Assembly: GCA_028281215.1 (NCBI GenBank)
Contig: JANQKH010000723.1
Coordinates: forward strand, 1 to 10,292
Direction of reading: 5' to 3'
From: Phycisphaeraceae bacterium
Lineage (GTDB): Bacteria; Planctomycetota; Phycisphaerae; Phycisphaerales; Phycisphaeraceae
DNA: 10,292 nt
A model generated the notes under the pieces. The model was not told the origin of the DNA. It saw only the letters and a program-made list of their open reading frames with translations, and did not search any database. Positions 1 through 6,386 of the stretch are shown piece after piece (the first letter of the stretch is position 1; every line of letters begins with the position of its first letter). Made by a program: the position numbers and the translations under genes.

Positions 1-148
1 AACTCAATCCGTCCACGCGGCAGCCATATGGATCAACCTGAAGTTCATCCCGAAAGCGGGCAAGCTTGGCGCGGCGGTCGGCCACAAGATCGCCGCCGGT
101 CGGTTCTGCGGGTTCGGTTTGCTGAGTCTGTGTGTTCTGGTCGGTCAT
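1..148 (-). CDS. lysS: Probable lysyl-tRNA synthetase, class II, N-terminus (partial)
   Basis: Reading the minus strand from the ATG at 148 gives 49 codons, open to the window edge: a polar Gln/Thr/Glu-rich start, then DLVADRRAKLARFRDELQVD followed by PYGCRVDGLS. The pattern (R)RxKLxxxRxELxxDPYGxRVDGL is the N-terminal helix of class II lysyl-tRNA synthetase, which charges tRNA-Lys in the cytoplasm using ATP. The anticodon-binding OB fold and catalytic motifs 1-3 lie beyond the edge and cannot be checked. No strong Shine-Dalgarno precedes the ATG. The gene follows rplS on the same strand, but an intrinsic terminator lies between them, so it probably has its own promoter. The family call rests on about 25 informative residues. 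The reading frame itself is well supported by its composition and its fit to the family. Confidence 0.68.
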   Translation of the reverse strand, partial: MTDQNTQTQQTEPAEPTGGDLVADRRAKLARFRDELQVDPYGCRVDGLS

Positions 149-235
149 GGTCGCGGCATCGTATCAGGAGTCAGGAAGCAAGAGCGAGGCACGAAGAAGC
201 ACCATGGCGGAAACCTCGCACCAAATCAGGGAATC

Positions 236-268
236 AAAAAAGCACGCGTCCGCGAGTGACCCGTGCTT
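236..268 (-). terminator. Intrinsic terminator of rplS
   Basis: In minus-strand orientation the arms AAGCACG and CGTGCTT (262-268 and 240-246) are perfectly complementary around a 15-nt loop and run directly into a T tract (TTTTTT, 241-236). It begins 26 nt after the rplS stop and ends about 87 nt before the lysS start, so it separates the two genes. Confidence 0.72.
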
Positions 269-294
269 GATGGTTTCGTATCCGTGTCGTGCAA

Positions 295-765
295 TCAGCT
301 TGCCGACTCGGCCGTTTTAGGTTCGTCGGCGGCCTCATCCTCAACCGGGGCTTCATCAACCACGGGCGCTGCTTCCGCAGCCGGTGCTTCTTCCTTGCGA
401 AGCAGCGAACCCAAGCCGCGGCGGCGGTCACGCAGGCGACGTTTCTTGCCCACGCGGTCACGCAGGTAATACAGCCTCGCCCGGCGCGTGTGGCCGCGAC
501 GTTTGATTTCGACCTTTGCAATACGCGGGCTGTGCAGCGGGAACGTGCGCTCCACACCTTCGTTGGCAACGATACGGCGAACCGTCATCGTGCGCGTCAG
601 GCCCGAGCCCTGAATCTTGATCACCACGCCGTTGAAAACCTGGATGCGTTCCTTTTGGCCTTCGATGATGCGGACGTGGACGTCAACGGTATCGCCGACG
701 TGAATCTCCGGCAGATCGGTTTTCATCTGCGACTGTTCGATTTCTCGGATGAGTGTCGTGCTCAT
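295..765 (-). CDS. rplS: 50S ribosomal protein L19
   Basis: The 156-aa product is ribosomal protein L19, which sits at the interface of the 30S and 50S subunits. Residues 1-115 match the family throughout: an N-terminal helix (LIREIEQSQ), the β-barrel core with VGDTVDVHVRIIEGQKERIQ and FNGVVI (residues about 22-49), then RRIVANEGVERTFPLHSPRI (63-82), RRGHTRRARLYYLRD (89-103) and a basic GKKRRLRDRR segment. Bacterial L19 is usually about 115 residues. Here some 35-40 extra residues follow, Ala/Glu/Asp/Pro-rich and acidic (residues about 124-156), probably disordered. The start aligns with other L19 proteins, although the Shine-Dalgarno is weak. The gene stands apart from the common rpsP-rimM-trmD-rplS order: its upstream neighbour is a divergent sigma factor gene. 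It has a good promoter and terminator of its own. Confidence 0.97.
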   Translation of the reverse strand: MSTTLIREIEQSQMKTDLPEIHVGDTVDVHVRIIEGQKERIQVFNGVVIKIQGSGLTRTMTVRRIVANEGVERTFPLHSPRIAKVEIKRRGHTRRARLYYLRDRVGKKRRLRDRRRGLGSLLRKEEAPAAEAAPVVDEAPVEDEAADEPKTAESAS

Positions 766-820
766 GGCTGATGCTTGGTTGGGGTGAGGATAAACAGGCT
801 CGCGATCGAGTGAGCCGAGT

Positions 821-849
821 AGTGTAGCAACGTGTTATCTTGTTGTCGA
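821..849 (-). promoter_or_regulatory. Sigma-70-type promoter of rplS
   Basis: On the minus strand, TCGACA (849-844; 5 of 6 to TTGACA) and TACACT (826-821; 4 of 6 to TATAAT) are separated by exactly 17 bp. Transcription would start near 814, giving a leader of about 50 nt before the rplS ATG at 765. It lies in the intergenic space shared with the divergent sigma factor gene. Confidence 0.6.
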
Positions 850-944
850 CCGGGCATTTCCAGTCGATTTCGCACCGACTGAATCCTTCGAACCCAACCG
901 GCAAACCGAACCTGCAGGGCTGTCGCGGGTATTCTGTATCGTAC

Positions 945-1541
945 ATGACCACCCTTGCCCATCCCATTCCGCTGTCGGGTGTGCCCTCGGTTGTACCTGA
1001 CCGGGAAGGTGGTGATCTTCTGATCGTCCGTTTGCGAAGCAGGGACATGTCTGCCCTGTCGGAACTCACTGAACACTACGGCTCTGCAATCACCCGCATG
1101 GCCTACCTGCAACTCGGCGACGCCCATGCCGCGGAGGACGTCGCTCAGGAAACCCTGCTCGCCGCATGGGACGGCGTCCATCGCACGCGGCCTGACACCG
1201 CACTTTGGCCCTGGCTTCTCGGTATCACCTACAACCACTGCCGCAAGCACTGGCGGTCGGTTACCCGACGTCGGCGACGCGAACAGACGGCCGACCATCT
1301 TTGCAAAAAACATCGGGACTCGGTTCATGTCGAGCAGTCCGCCATCCGGTTGGAAACCACGCGAAAGGCACTGTCGAGCCTTTCGCCCAAATTACGCATT
1401 GTGATTTTGCTGCGATATTTCGAGGGATTGAGTATCCGCGAAACCGCTGACGCCCTCGACCTGCCACAAGGTACGGTCAAGCGACGCTGCCACGTCGCCA
1501 TTGAAAAACTGCGTGAACTGATCAACGAGGTGCCATCATGA
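945..1541 (+). CDS. ECF-type RNA polymerase sigma factor (sigma-70 family)
   Basis: The 198-aa protein has the two-domain ECF layout. Sigma region 2 spans about residues 24-108 (GDLLIVRLRSRDMSALSELT, then AEDVAQETLLAAW at 63-75 and LWPWLLGITYNHCRKHWR at 87-104, the -10 recognition segment). A basic, variable linker follows (about 105-140). Sigma region 4 (about 143-192) carries the -35-binding helix-turn-helix LSIRETADALDLPQGTVKRR. Such factors redirect RNA polymerase to a small regulon, usually under control of a partner anti-sigma. The frame stays open upstream to 840, but the ATG at 945 keeps all of region 2 and leaves the divergent rplS promoter free, so I prefer it. No Shine-Dalgarno is visible there. 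Its stop overlaps the ATG of the next gene (ATGA), indicating translational coupling. Which genes it controls cannot be told from the window. Confidence 0.9.
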   Translation: MTTLAHPIPLSGVPSVVPDREGGDLLIVRLRSRDMSALSELTEHYGSAITRMAYLQLGDAHAAEDVAQETLLAAWDGVHRTRPDTALWPWLLGITYNHCRKHWRSVTRRRRREQTADHLCKKHRDSVHVEQSAIRLETTRKALSSLSPKLRIVILLRYFEGLSIRETADALDLPQGTVKRRCHVAIEKLRELINEVPS

Positions 1542-2059
1542 GCGATTCGCACTTTGAACAGGAACTGTCGGCTTCGTTGGACGCCCTCGCCCAATCGGCG
1601 CCAGTCGGACCGCCCGCTGATACGGTGATCGAGCGACTGAAAGTTCGCACGCGCCGTCGGCAACGCGTGACGGCGGTTTCGGCGATGGCTTTGTTGCTTG
1701 CGTTTGGTTACCTCCTGGTTACCGCCTATCTGCCTGAACCCACTTCGCATCCGCAACTTCAGATTGGGAAAGATGGTCAGTCGGCGCTGAACGTAAACCA
1801 GCATCCGGTCGCACCCCGGATGCAGCCGACCGACGTGTTTGACACCGCCGCGCTGCTCGGTCATGTGGACGCGATTCCGTTCGAGCGCCACCTCGTCCTT
1901 CAGGTGACGTCGCTGGATGAAAGTGAAACGCCGGCGATTCATCCGGCATGGAACTCCGAGTTGGATCTCGAACAAATCGATTTCGCCTATCTGCCAACGC
2001 CGAGTGAAGGGATGTTCTTCGTGGCAGTGCCGGATCTTCCGGATCGCAGGCCGTTCTGA
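1538..2059 (+). CDS. Probable membrane anti-sigma factor (173 aa, no zinc motif)
   Basis: This gene starts inside the sigma factor's stop codon (ATGA) with GAGGT six nt upstream, so the two are translationally coupled. The product has a cytoplasmic-looking N-terminus (residues 1-44: acidic start, then VIERLKVRTRRRQR), one membrane segment (about 45-65, VTAVSAMALLLAFGYLLVTA) and a C-terminal part of about 105 residues outside. By topology and position it is most simply the anti-sigma partner of the ECF factor. I see no HxxxCxxC zinc-binding anti-sigma motif in the N-terminal part, and the C-terminal half resembles nothing I recognise. The function is therefore inferred from context. An alternative is a membrane protein of unknown role merely co-transcribed with the sigma gene. 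Confidence 0.72.
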   Translation: MSDSHFEQELSASLDALAQSAPVGPPADTVIERLKVRTRRRQRVTAVSAMALLLAFGYLLVTAYLPEPTSHPQLQIGKDGQSALNVNQHPVAPRMQPTDVFDTAALLGHVDAIPFERHLVLQVTSLDESETPAIHPAWNSELDLEQIDFAYLPTPSEGMFFVAVPDLPDRRPF

Positions 2060-2173
2060 TCTGCCAATGCCGTTGTGGCTTTTGTCACGTAAGAGGTCGG
2101 CCGTACACCTTCTCCACAGGCGTTCTAACTTCCGGGCCATCAATAACTTTGGCGTGCAATTGCCCTTTTGATC

Positions 2174-2182
2174 TGGTACAAT
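2174..2182 (+). promoter_or_regulatory. Possible extended -10 promoter
   Basis: TGGTACAAT fits an extended -10 (TGn followed by TACAAT, 5 of 6). No good -35 lies 16-18 bp upstream. It sits in the 209-bp spacer after the anti-sigma gene. Transcription to the right would start near 2189 and soon meet the hairpin at 2216-2241. Confidence 0.25.
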
Positions 2183-2215
2183 TGGCCGCCCCCGATCGTT
2201 CCCTCCGAAATGACA

Positions 2216-2241
2216 AAACCCGCCTTTGCTTCGGCGGGTTT
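2216..2241 (-). terminator. Intrinsic terminator, mainly for the minus-strand small gene
   Basis: AAACCCGCC (2216-2224) and GGCGGGTTT (2233-2241) form a perfect 9-bp stem with an 8-nt loop. Read on the minus strand the stem ends in GGGTTTTGTCATTT, a fair U-rich tail. The plus-strand tail (TTTGGCG) is poorer. It begins 28 nt beyond the stop of the small gene at 2367-2269, so it most likely ends that transcript. It may also stop weak readthrough from the anti-sigma gene. Confidence 0.65.
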
Positions 2242-2268
2242 GGCGTGGATTGTGACTGGCCTCGCGCT

Positions 2269-2367
2269 CTAGCAAAGAGCGGCAAAGACCATCAGGGTGA
2301 GAAGCACCGTGCGTTTGCGTCGTTCGATTTGCTCTTGCGTGAAATAAAACAGAGCGGTCGCATTCAT
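2269..2367 (-). CDS. Small membrane protein, 32 aa, unknown family
   Basis: The minus-strand ATG at 2367 has GGAGAG about 6 nt upstream and opens 32 codons to a TAG, followed 28 nt later by a strong intrinsic terminator. The product is MNATALFYFTQEQIERRKRT followed by VLLTLMVFAALC: a short amphipathic, charged N-terminal part and one hydrophobic helix (about residues 19-32) ending in Cys. The arginines and lysine just before the helix suggest the N-terminus stays in the cytoplasm. The frame extends upstream to 2550, but the extra residues look non-coding and the ribosome site picks the internal ATG. A gene of this size could be coincidence. The combination of ribosome site, single-helix product and its own terminator is the case for it. 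It does not overlap neighbouring genes. I know no family for it. Confidence 0.5.
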   Translation of the reverse strand: MNATALFYFTQEQIERRKRTVLLTLMVFAALC

Positions 2368-2526
2368 CGGTACTCTCCAGCGTGGTTGGTTGCCCGAAGG
2401 AGTCACAATCACCGTACCACAGACGCCCGCGACAGGAGCCAAAATGCATAACTTTAATGATGGCAATAAGATACAGGACGTCCGCTTCGCCGGCAATGAT
2501 CGAAAACAGGCGGTCCGGTTCTGCCG

Positions 2527-2548
2527 GATGTTGCCTGTAGACAACATC
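2527..2548. promoter_or_regulatory. Inverted repeat before the secreted-protein gene
   Basis: GATGTTG and CAACATC form a perfect 7-bp inverted repeat with an 8-bp spacer, ending 12 bp before the ATG at 2561. It could be an operator or a leader hairpin placed where it would affect translation initiation. No ribosome-binding site is otherwise evident for this gene. Confidence 0.35.
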
Positions 2549-2560
2549 AATCACCCGTCG

Positions 2561-4426
2561 ATGTCGTTTGTTCGCATCGTTTCGACACTCATGATCGTTT
2601 GCCTGCTCGCCGTTTCGGGACGCGCCGACGAAAAAACAGTCGCTCCACAGGTCGACTGGGCCGTCGCAAAACTCGCCTATCAACGCGTCGAAGCGTGGGT
2701 TGCCAAAGAGTCGGTCGAGCGGAACCCCAACGACAAGCCGCTGCACGTCACCGGCGTGGTCGGAGCGAAAGTCACCTTGCGATATGGCGGTCTGACTGTC
2801 GGCGCCGGGCACGCATTGGTCGATGGCTTTGATCCTGAAAAGCGGATCGACCTGAACGAACTGGCCGCGAAGGCGACCGGCATTGCGCTGGTGAATTTCA
2901 AGGACCAAAAGCCCGGCGGCGGCAAGTGGATTCTTGATGCTGATCTTCAAATTGCCCATTCGCCCCACACGATTGAACTCCAGTCTGACGCGTCGAGCAA
3001 GGCGATCTTTTTCGAATTTGCCGCCGGTTTTCACGGTTTGCGGATGACGCATCATCGCCTGAAGGACACCACGGCCATCATTTGGCCGGCGTCCGCGCTT
3101 GCAGCCAACATGCGACCCGACAGTCACATCAGCGGCCTCCTTGCTGAACTCAACTACAAATTCAACGAAGTGCAGGCTGTGCAACCAAAAATCGGCCACG
3201 ACGGCGGACCGCAGTTGCAACGCTTTGAAGTCATTCATCTCGTGCGACTTCCCAACGGCAAAGAGCCGCAACGGCTGACGCGCGGCGGGGCCGTCAAATC
3301 CGCCAGCGATGTCAGCATGGCCAGTGTGAAGTCGATGGCCGACCAGTTGTTCGGCCACATCGAAAAGCGCATTGCTCCCAAAGGCACGATGCCCGGCACC
3401 TACCTGCCGACTTCCGATCGATACAAGCCGCTCAAGGCCGACATTGAAGACATCGCCATCACCCTTGCGGCGCTCGTCGAACGAACGCGGTATCTCTACA
3501 ACGTCAATCCGAACGGCCTCGACTATCACCGGGCCAAGGAACAGGTTCGTGTGCTGGTCACACATCTGCGCTCCAAACTGGTGGGCGACAATGCCGAGAG
3601 TGAATCGCCCGAAGCGATGGCTCATTTGATGACCGCGATCATGGATTCGCCACACCTTGGCGCATTGCGGCTGGACCGCAACTGGTTGGGCAAGAAGCTC
3701 GTGAAACTTCAGGACAAGAAGGGGCGATTCATCGATCCCGTTAGCCGCAAACCGGTCAAGACCCACACGCAGGCGATAGTGACGGCAGCACTGGTCAAAC
3801 TGTTCGAACAGACGCGTGATCAATCGTTGCCTGCCGTGATCCGGCTCGCCCAGGATCACCTTTGGGCCAATGCCAACAACACCGTTGAAGTCGTGTCCGC
3901 CCAGCCCTGGATGGCCGACGCGTTGTTCGACATGAACCGCCTGCTGCCACCGCTTGAGGAGGCTGGCAAAGCCAAGTTCGCCAAGCGCGTTGAAGCGATC
4001 AAAACGCTCGTCGAAAGTCTGCGCAAGAAGAAGCTCGTCCGCGGTACGCCCCGCCTTGGACCGGCGGATGTCGTTGGCGGCGTCGATCTGATCAACGACA
4101 CCAATGCCGGCGCCCCAACGCCCGACTGGCGCACGGCTCACGTGTTGGCGCTGCTCGCTCGTCACTTGGGCAACGAAGCCATTGTGCCCGAGAAGGATCG
4201 AATCATGGCACAGTTCGACTGCACATTGCTGGTGCGGTTCTTGGGGCAATTGATGTTCGACGAGGCGAATTGTTATTATGTCCGCTCGCGAACCGATGTG
4301 ATGCACGGCGTCCGCTTTGCCCCTTGGGACAATCGGCTCCACGCCGAACCCACCGCCATGACTCTGCTGTCGTTGACGCGCCTTCAAGTGGCTCTGGATC
4401 CAAAGCTGGCGAAGTTGGGCGATTGA
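2561..4426 (+). CDS. Sec-exported protein of unknown function (621 aa)
   Basis: The ATG at 2561 starts a clear Sec signal peptide (MSFVRIVSTLMIVCLLAVSG, then RA and likely cleavage before DEK at residue 22/23), which fixes the start although the frame is open to 2390. I recognise no domain. Residues about 30-210 look α/β and include GGLTVGAGHALVDGF (76-90), FFEFAAGFHGLRM (150-162) and IIWPASALAANM (173-184). The rest (about 270-621) is rich in amphipathic helices, with TSDRY, KKGRFIDPVSRKPVKTHTQA and, near the end, HGVRFAPWDNRLHAEPTAMT followed by LLSLTRL. Repeating helical pairs of this type recall α/α-toroid folds (prenyltransferase/terpene-cyclase-like or glycosidase-like), but no catalytic signature is visible. 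It follows the sigma/anti-sigma pair on the same strand, separated by a minus-strand small gene, so co-transcription is doubtful. Its base composition matches its neighbours. Confidence 0.85.
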   Translation: MSFVRIVSTLMIVCLLAVSGRADEKTVAPQVDWAVAKLAYQRVEAWVAKESVERNPNDKPLHVTGVVGAKVTLRYGGLTVGAGHALVDGFDPEKRIDLNELAAKATGIALVNFKDQKPGGGKWILDADLQIAHSPHTIELQSDASSKAIFFEFAAGFHGLRMTHHRLKDTTAIIWPASALAANMRPDSHISGLLAELNYKFNEVQAVQPKIGHDGGPQLQRFEVIHLVRLPNGKEPQRLTRGGAVKSASDVSMASVKSMADQLFGHIEKRIAPKGTMPGTYLPTSDRYKPLKADIEDIAITLAALVERTRYLYNVNPNGLDYHRAKEQVRVLVTHLRSKLVGDNAESESPEAMAHLMTAIMDSPHLGALRLDRNWLGKKLVKLQDKKGRFIDPVSRKPVKTHTQAIVTAALVKLFEQTRDQSLPAVIRLAQDHLWANANNTVEVVSAQPWMADALFDMNRLLPPLEEAGKAKFAKRVEAIKTLVESLRKKKLVRGTPRLGPADVVGGVDLINDTNAGAPTPDWRTAHVLALLARHLGNEAIVPEKDRIMAQFDCTLLVRFLGQLMFDEANCYYVRSRTDVMHGVRFAPWDNRLHAEPTAMTLLSLTRLQVALDPKLAKLGD

Positions 4427-4521
4427 GGGCAACACGTTGGTGAGTCATCAAGGCGGTCGGGAATCTCAGCATTTCGCAGTCTGGTGGTGGCTTCGATCGG
4501 CATGAATGGCGGCTCCGGGGC

Positions 4522-4545
4522 CGACATGCCGAGCTTGTCGTTTTT
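4522..4545 (+). terminator. Weak intrinsic terminator after the secreted-protein gene
   Basis: CGACA (4522-4526) and TGTCG (4536-4540) can pair around a 9-nt loop and are followed at once by TTTTT (4541-4545). The stem is short, so efficiency is uncertain. It lies 96 bp past the upstream stop and 157 bp before glnA, where a terminator would be expected. Confidence 0.4.
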
Positions 4546-4554
4546 CAGTAGAAT

Positions 4555-4588
4555 CCCCACGCCCGAACTGGTGGGGCACGCATCGTGC
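4555..4588. promoter_or_regulatory. Overlapping inverted repeats in the glnA upstream region
   Basis: Two perfect inverted repeats overlap: CCCCAC/GTGGGG (4555-4560 and 4571-4576, 10-bp spacer) and GCACG/CGTGC (4576-4580 and 4584-4588, 3-bp spacer). They share base 4576, so as RNA or cruciform the outer base pairs compete. The site is about 115 bp upstream of the glnA start, a plausible place for an operator. No regulator can be named. A CAATAAT box at 4661-4667 is the only -10-like sequence nearer the gene, and no convincing -35 goes with it. Confidence 0.3.
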
Positions 4589-4691
4589 GCGAGTCAATGG
4601 CCGTCGTTTCAGAGGCTCAAACGTCTGTCTGTGAACCGTTATGGCACGGTCGCGGATCAACAATAATTCAGGGAAATCAACGCTTAATCGA

Positions 4692-4696
4692 AAGGA
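4692..4696 (+). promoter_or_regulatory. Ribosome-binding site that decides the glnA start
   Basis: AAGGA abuts the ATG at 4697, too close to serve it, but stands 6 nt before the GTG at 4703. Initiation at the GTG gives the usual family N-terminus MTPKEV. Confidence 0.6.
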
Positions 4697-4702
4697 ATGG
4701 TT

Positions 4703-6115
4703 GTGACGCCGAAAGAAGTCATCGCACTGGCAAAGGAACAAGGGGCCAAGATTCTGGACCTGCGATTCATGGACTTTCCCGGGATGTGGCAGAACACGTC
4801 CTACCCCATCAGCGAATTGACCGAAGACTGCTTCAAGGAAGGCTTCGGCTTCGACGGTTCCTCGATCCGCGGCTGGCAGGCCATCAACGAGTCGGACATG
4901 CTCCTGATGCCCCAGGCCGACACCGCCTTCATGGATCCGTTCTGTTCGATCCCCACCTTGTGCGTCATCTGCAACATTGCCGATCCGATCACCGGTGAGG
5001 ATTACACCCGTGATCCGCGCAACATCGCCAAGAAGGCCATCGCCCACATGGAAGCGACCGGCATTGCCGACACCTGCTTCGTCGGTCCCGAAGCCGAATT
5101 CTTCGTCTTCGACAACATCCAATACGCCAACGAACCGCACGAAACCTTCTACTTCCTCGATTCCACCGAAGGCCACTGGAACACCGGCACGGCCGAAGGC
5201 CCCAACCTCGGCCACAAGATTCGTCCCAAGGAAGGCTACTTCCCCACGCCGCCCACCGACACGCTCATGGACATCCGCTCCGAGATGGTCCTGCACATGA
5301 TCAGTTGCGGCATCGACGTCGAATGCCATCACCACGAAGTCGCCACCGGCGGCCAGTGCGAGATCGACATGCGCTTCAGCCCGTTGGTCGACATGGCGGA
5401 CAAACTCGTCAAATACAAATACATCATCAAGCAGACTGCCCATCAGCACGGCAAGTCCGCCACGTTCATGCCCAAACCGCTTTACGGCGACAACGGCTCC
5501 GGCATGCACACACACATGTCCCTGTGGAAGGACAACAACCCGCTGTTCGCAGGCGACGGTTACGCCGGCATGAGTGAAACCGCCATGCACGCCATCGGCG
5601 GCATCCTCAAGCACGCCCGCGCCTTGATCGCCTTCACCAACCCGTCGACCAACAGCTATAAGCGACTGGTTCCCGGTTACGAAGCTCCGGTCAATCTCGC
5701 TTACTCCCGCCGCAACCGCTCGGCCTCGGTTCGCATTCCGATGTACAGCCCGTCGCCCAAGGCCAAGCGTTTCGAGTTCCGCTGCCCCGATCCGACCGCC
5801 AACCCATACCTTGCTTTCAGTGCGATGCTCATGGCGGCGCTTGACGGTATTGAAAACAAACTCGATCCCGGTGAACCGCTCGACAAGAACATCTACGACC
5901 TTAGCCCGGAAGAAGCCGCCGGCATCCCCACCACGCCCGGTTCGCTGGAAGAGTCGCTCCAGGCTTTGTCCGACGACCACGACTTCCTGCTCAAGGGCAA
6001 CGTCTTCACGCCGGACGTCGTCGATACGTGGATCGAATACAAGACGGAAAACGAAGTCGAAGCCCTCAAGCTTCGTCCTCATCCGTACGAATTCGCGATG
6101 TATTACGACATTTGA
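4703..6115 (+). CDS. glnA: Glutamine synthetase, type I
   Basis: This enzyme makes glutamine from glutamate, ammonia and ATP in the cytoplasm, the main entry of ammonium into metabolism, and forms a dodecamer. From the GTG the protein has 470 residues, as in other GlnA-type enzymes (469 in E. coli). Family signatures appear in order: DLRFMDFPGMWQ, GFDGSSIRGW, PEAEFFVF (metal and substrate Glu), NGSGMHTHMSLW, LVPGYEAPVNLAYSRRNRSA, RFEFRCPDPTANPYLAFSAM. KNIYDLSPEE near residue 398 carries the tyrosine that adenylyltransferase GlnE modifies in the GSI-β class, so covalent control is likely. No GlnE or PII gene is in the window. I chose the GTG at 4703 over the ATG at 4697 because AAGGA touches the ATG but is 6 nt from the GTG, and MTPKEV is the usual family start. 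The gene is monocistronic, ending in a strong terminator. Confidence 0.97.
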   Translation: MTPKEVIALAKEQGAKILDLRFMDFPGMWQNTSYPISELTEDCFKEGFGFDGSSIRGWQAINESDMLLMPQADTAFMDPFCSIPTLCVICNIADPITGEDYTRDPRNIAKKAIAHMEATGIADTCFVGPEAEFFVFDNIQYANEPHETFYFLDSTEGHWNTGTAEGPNLGHKIRPKEGYFPTPPTDTLMDIRSEMVLHMISCGIDVECHHHEVATGGQCEIDMRFSPLVDMADKLVKYKYIIKQTAHQHGKSATFMPKPLYGDNGSGMHTHMSLWKDNNPLFAGDGYAGMSETAMHAIGGILKHARALIAFTNPSTNSYKRLVPGYEAPVNLAYSRRNRSASVRIPMYSPSPKAKRFEFRCPDPTANPYLAFSAMLMAALDGIENKLDPGEPLDKNIYDLSPEEAAGIPTTPGSLEESLQALSDDHDFLLKGNVFTPDVVDTWIEYKTENEVEALKLRPHPYEFAMYYDI

Positions 6116-6144
6116 TCGCATCGCCAAAACCCCGATTCATTCCA

Positions 6145-6172
6145 CCCTGCGGCTTCGGCCGCAGGGTTTTTT
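6145..6172 (+). terminator. Intrinsic terminator of glnA
   Basis: CCCTGCGGC (6145-6153) and GCCGCAGGG (6158-6166) form a perfect 9-bp G+C-rich stem closed by a UUCG tetraloop and followed by TTTTTT (6167-6172). It lies 29 bp past the glnA stop and is a textbook Rho-independent terminator. Confidence 0.95.
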
Positions 6173-6192
6173 CTTGCAAGTCGCGGCATTGT

Positions 6193-6386
6193 TGTCCGTG
6201 TCCGGACATAGGGGGTACCCAAATCAGCGAAAATCGCGTTAACTCTAGATCATGTGTGGATTTACCAAATGTCCGGCAAAAATGTCCGGACATCCGACCC
6301 TCGCTGAGATCCGAAAAACGCAGATTTCCGTGTCCGGAATTATGTCCGGAACGTGTCCGCGAATGTCCGGACATGTCCGGCGGACA
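6193..6386. repeat. Cluster of TGTCCGGACA palindromes
   Basis: TGTCCG occurs nine times in about 195 bp (starts at 6193, 6199, 6270, 6283, 6331, 6343, 6354, 6364, 6374). Three copies are the full 10-bp palindrome TGTCCGGACA (6199-6208, 6283-6292, 6364-6373). The last is joined to TGTCCGGCGGACA (6374-6386), a palindrome with one extra central base. Spacing is irregular (6 to 71 bp), unlike a CRISPR or simple tandem array. The block starts just after the glnA terminator. Reading frames through it give Cys-Pro-Asp or Met-Ser-Gly-His strings on either strand, which I treat as artefacts. Possible roles are operator sites for a dimeric DNA-binding protein, a REP-type dispersed element, or a chromosome-organising site. 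Confidence 0.7.

Noticed and set aside
28..320. Short plus-strand frames at the left edge
   Set aside because: They are antisense to the lysS N-terminus, the rplS terminator and the rplS 3' end, Arg-rich, and without motifs.
1325..4435. Minus-strand open frame of 1036 codons
   Set aside because: It runs antisense across the sigma, anti-sigma and secreted-protein genes in one frame. Its composition (His/Arg/Gln-rich) and lack of any domain fit a shadow of G+C-biased third codon positions. The plus-strand genes carry recognisable motifs and a signal peptide.
4571..4660. Sigma-54 promoter for glnA
   Set aside because: TGGCACG near 4642 lacks a TTGC at the right distance. The GG-N10-GC at 4575-4588 coincides with a palindrome and has a poor -12 element.
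4466..6127. Minus-strand open frame of 553 codons
   Set aside because: It is antisense to glnA over the gene's whole length, with a Val/Gly/Asp-rich translation and no motifs. It is a codon-bias shadow.
6193..6386. CRISPR array
   Set aside because: Repeats are only 6-13 bp, spacing ranges from 6 to 71 bp, orientation is palindromic, and no cas genes are present.
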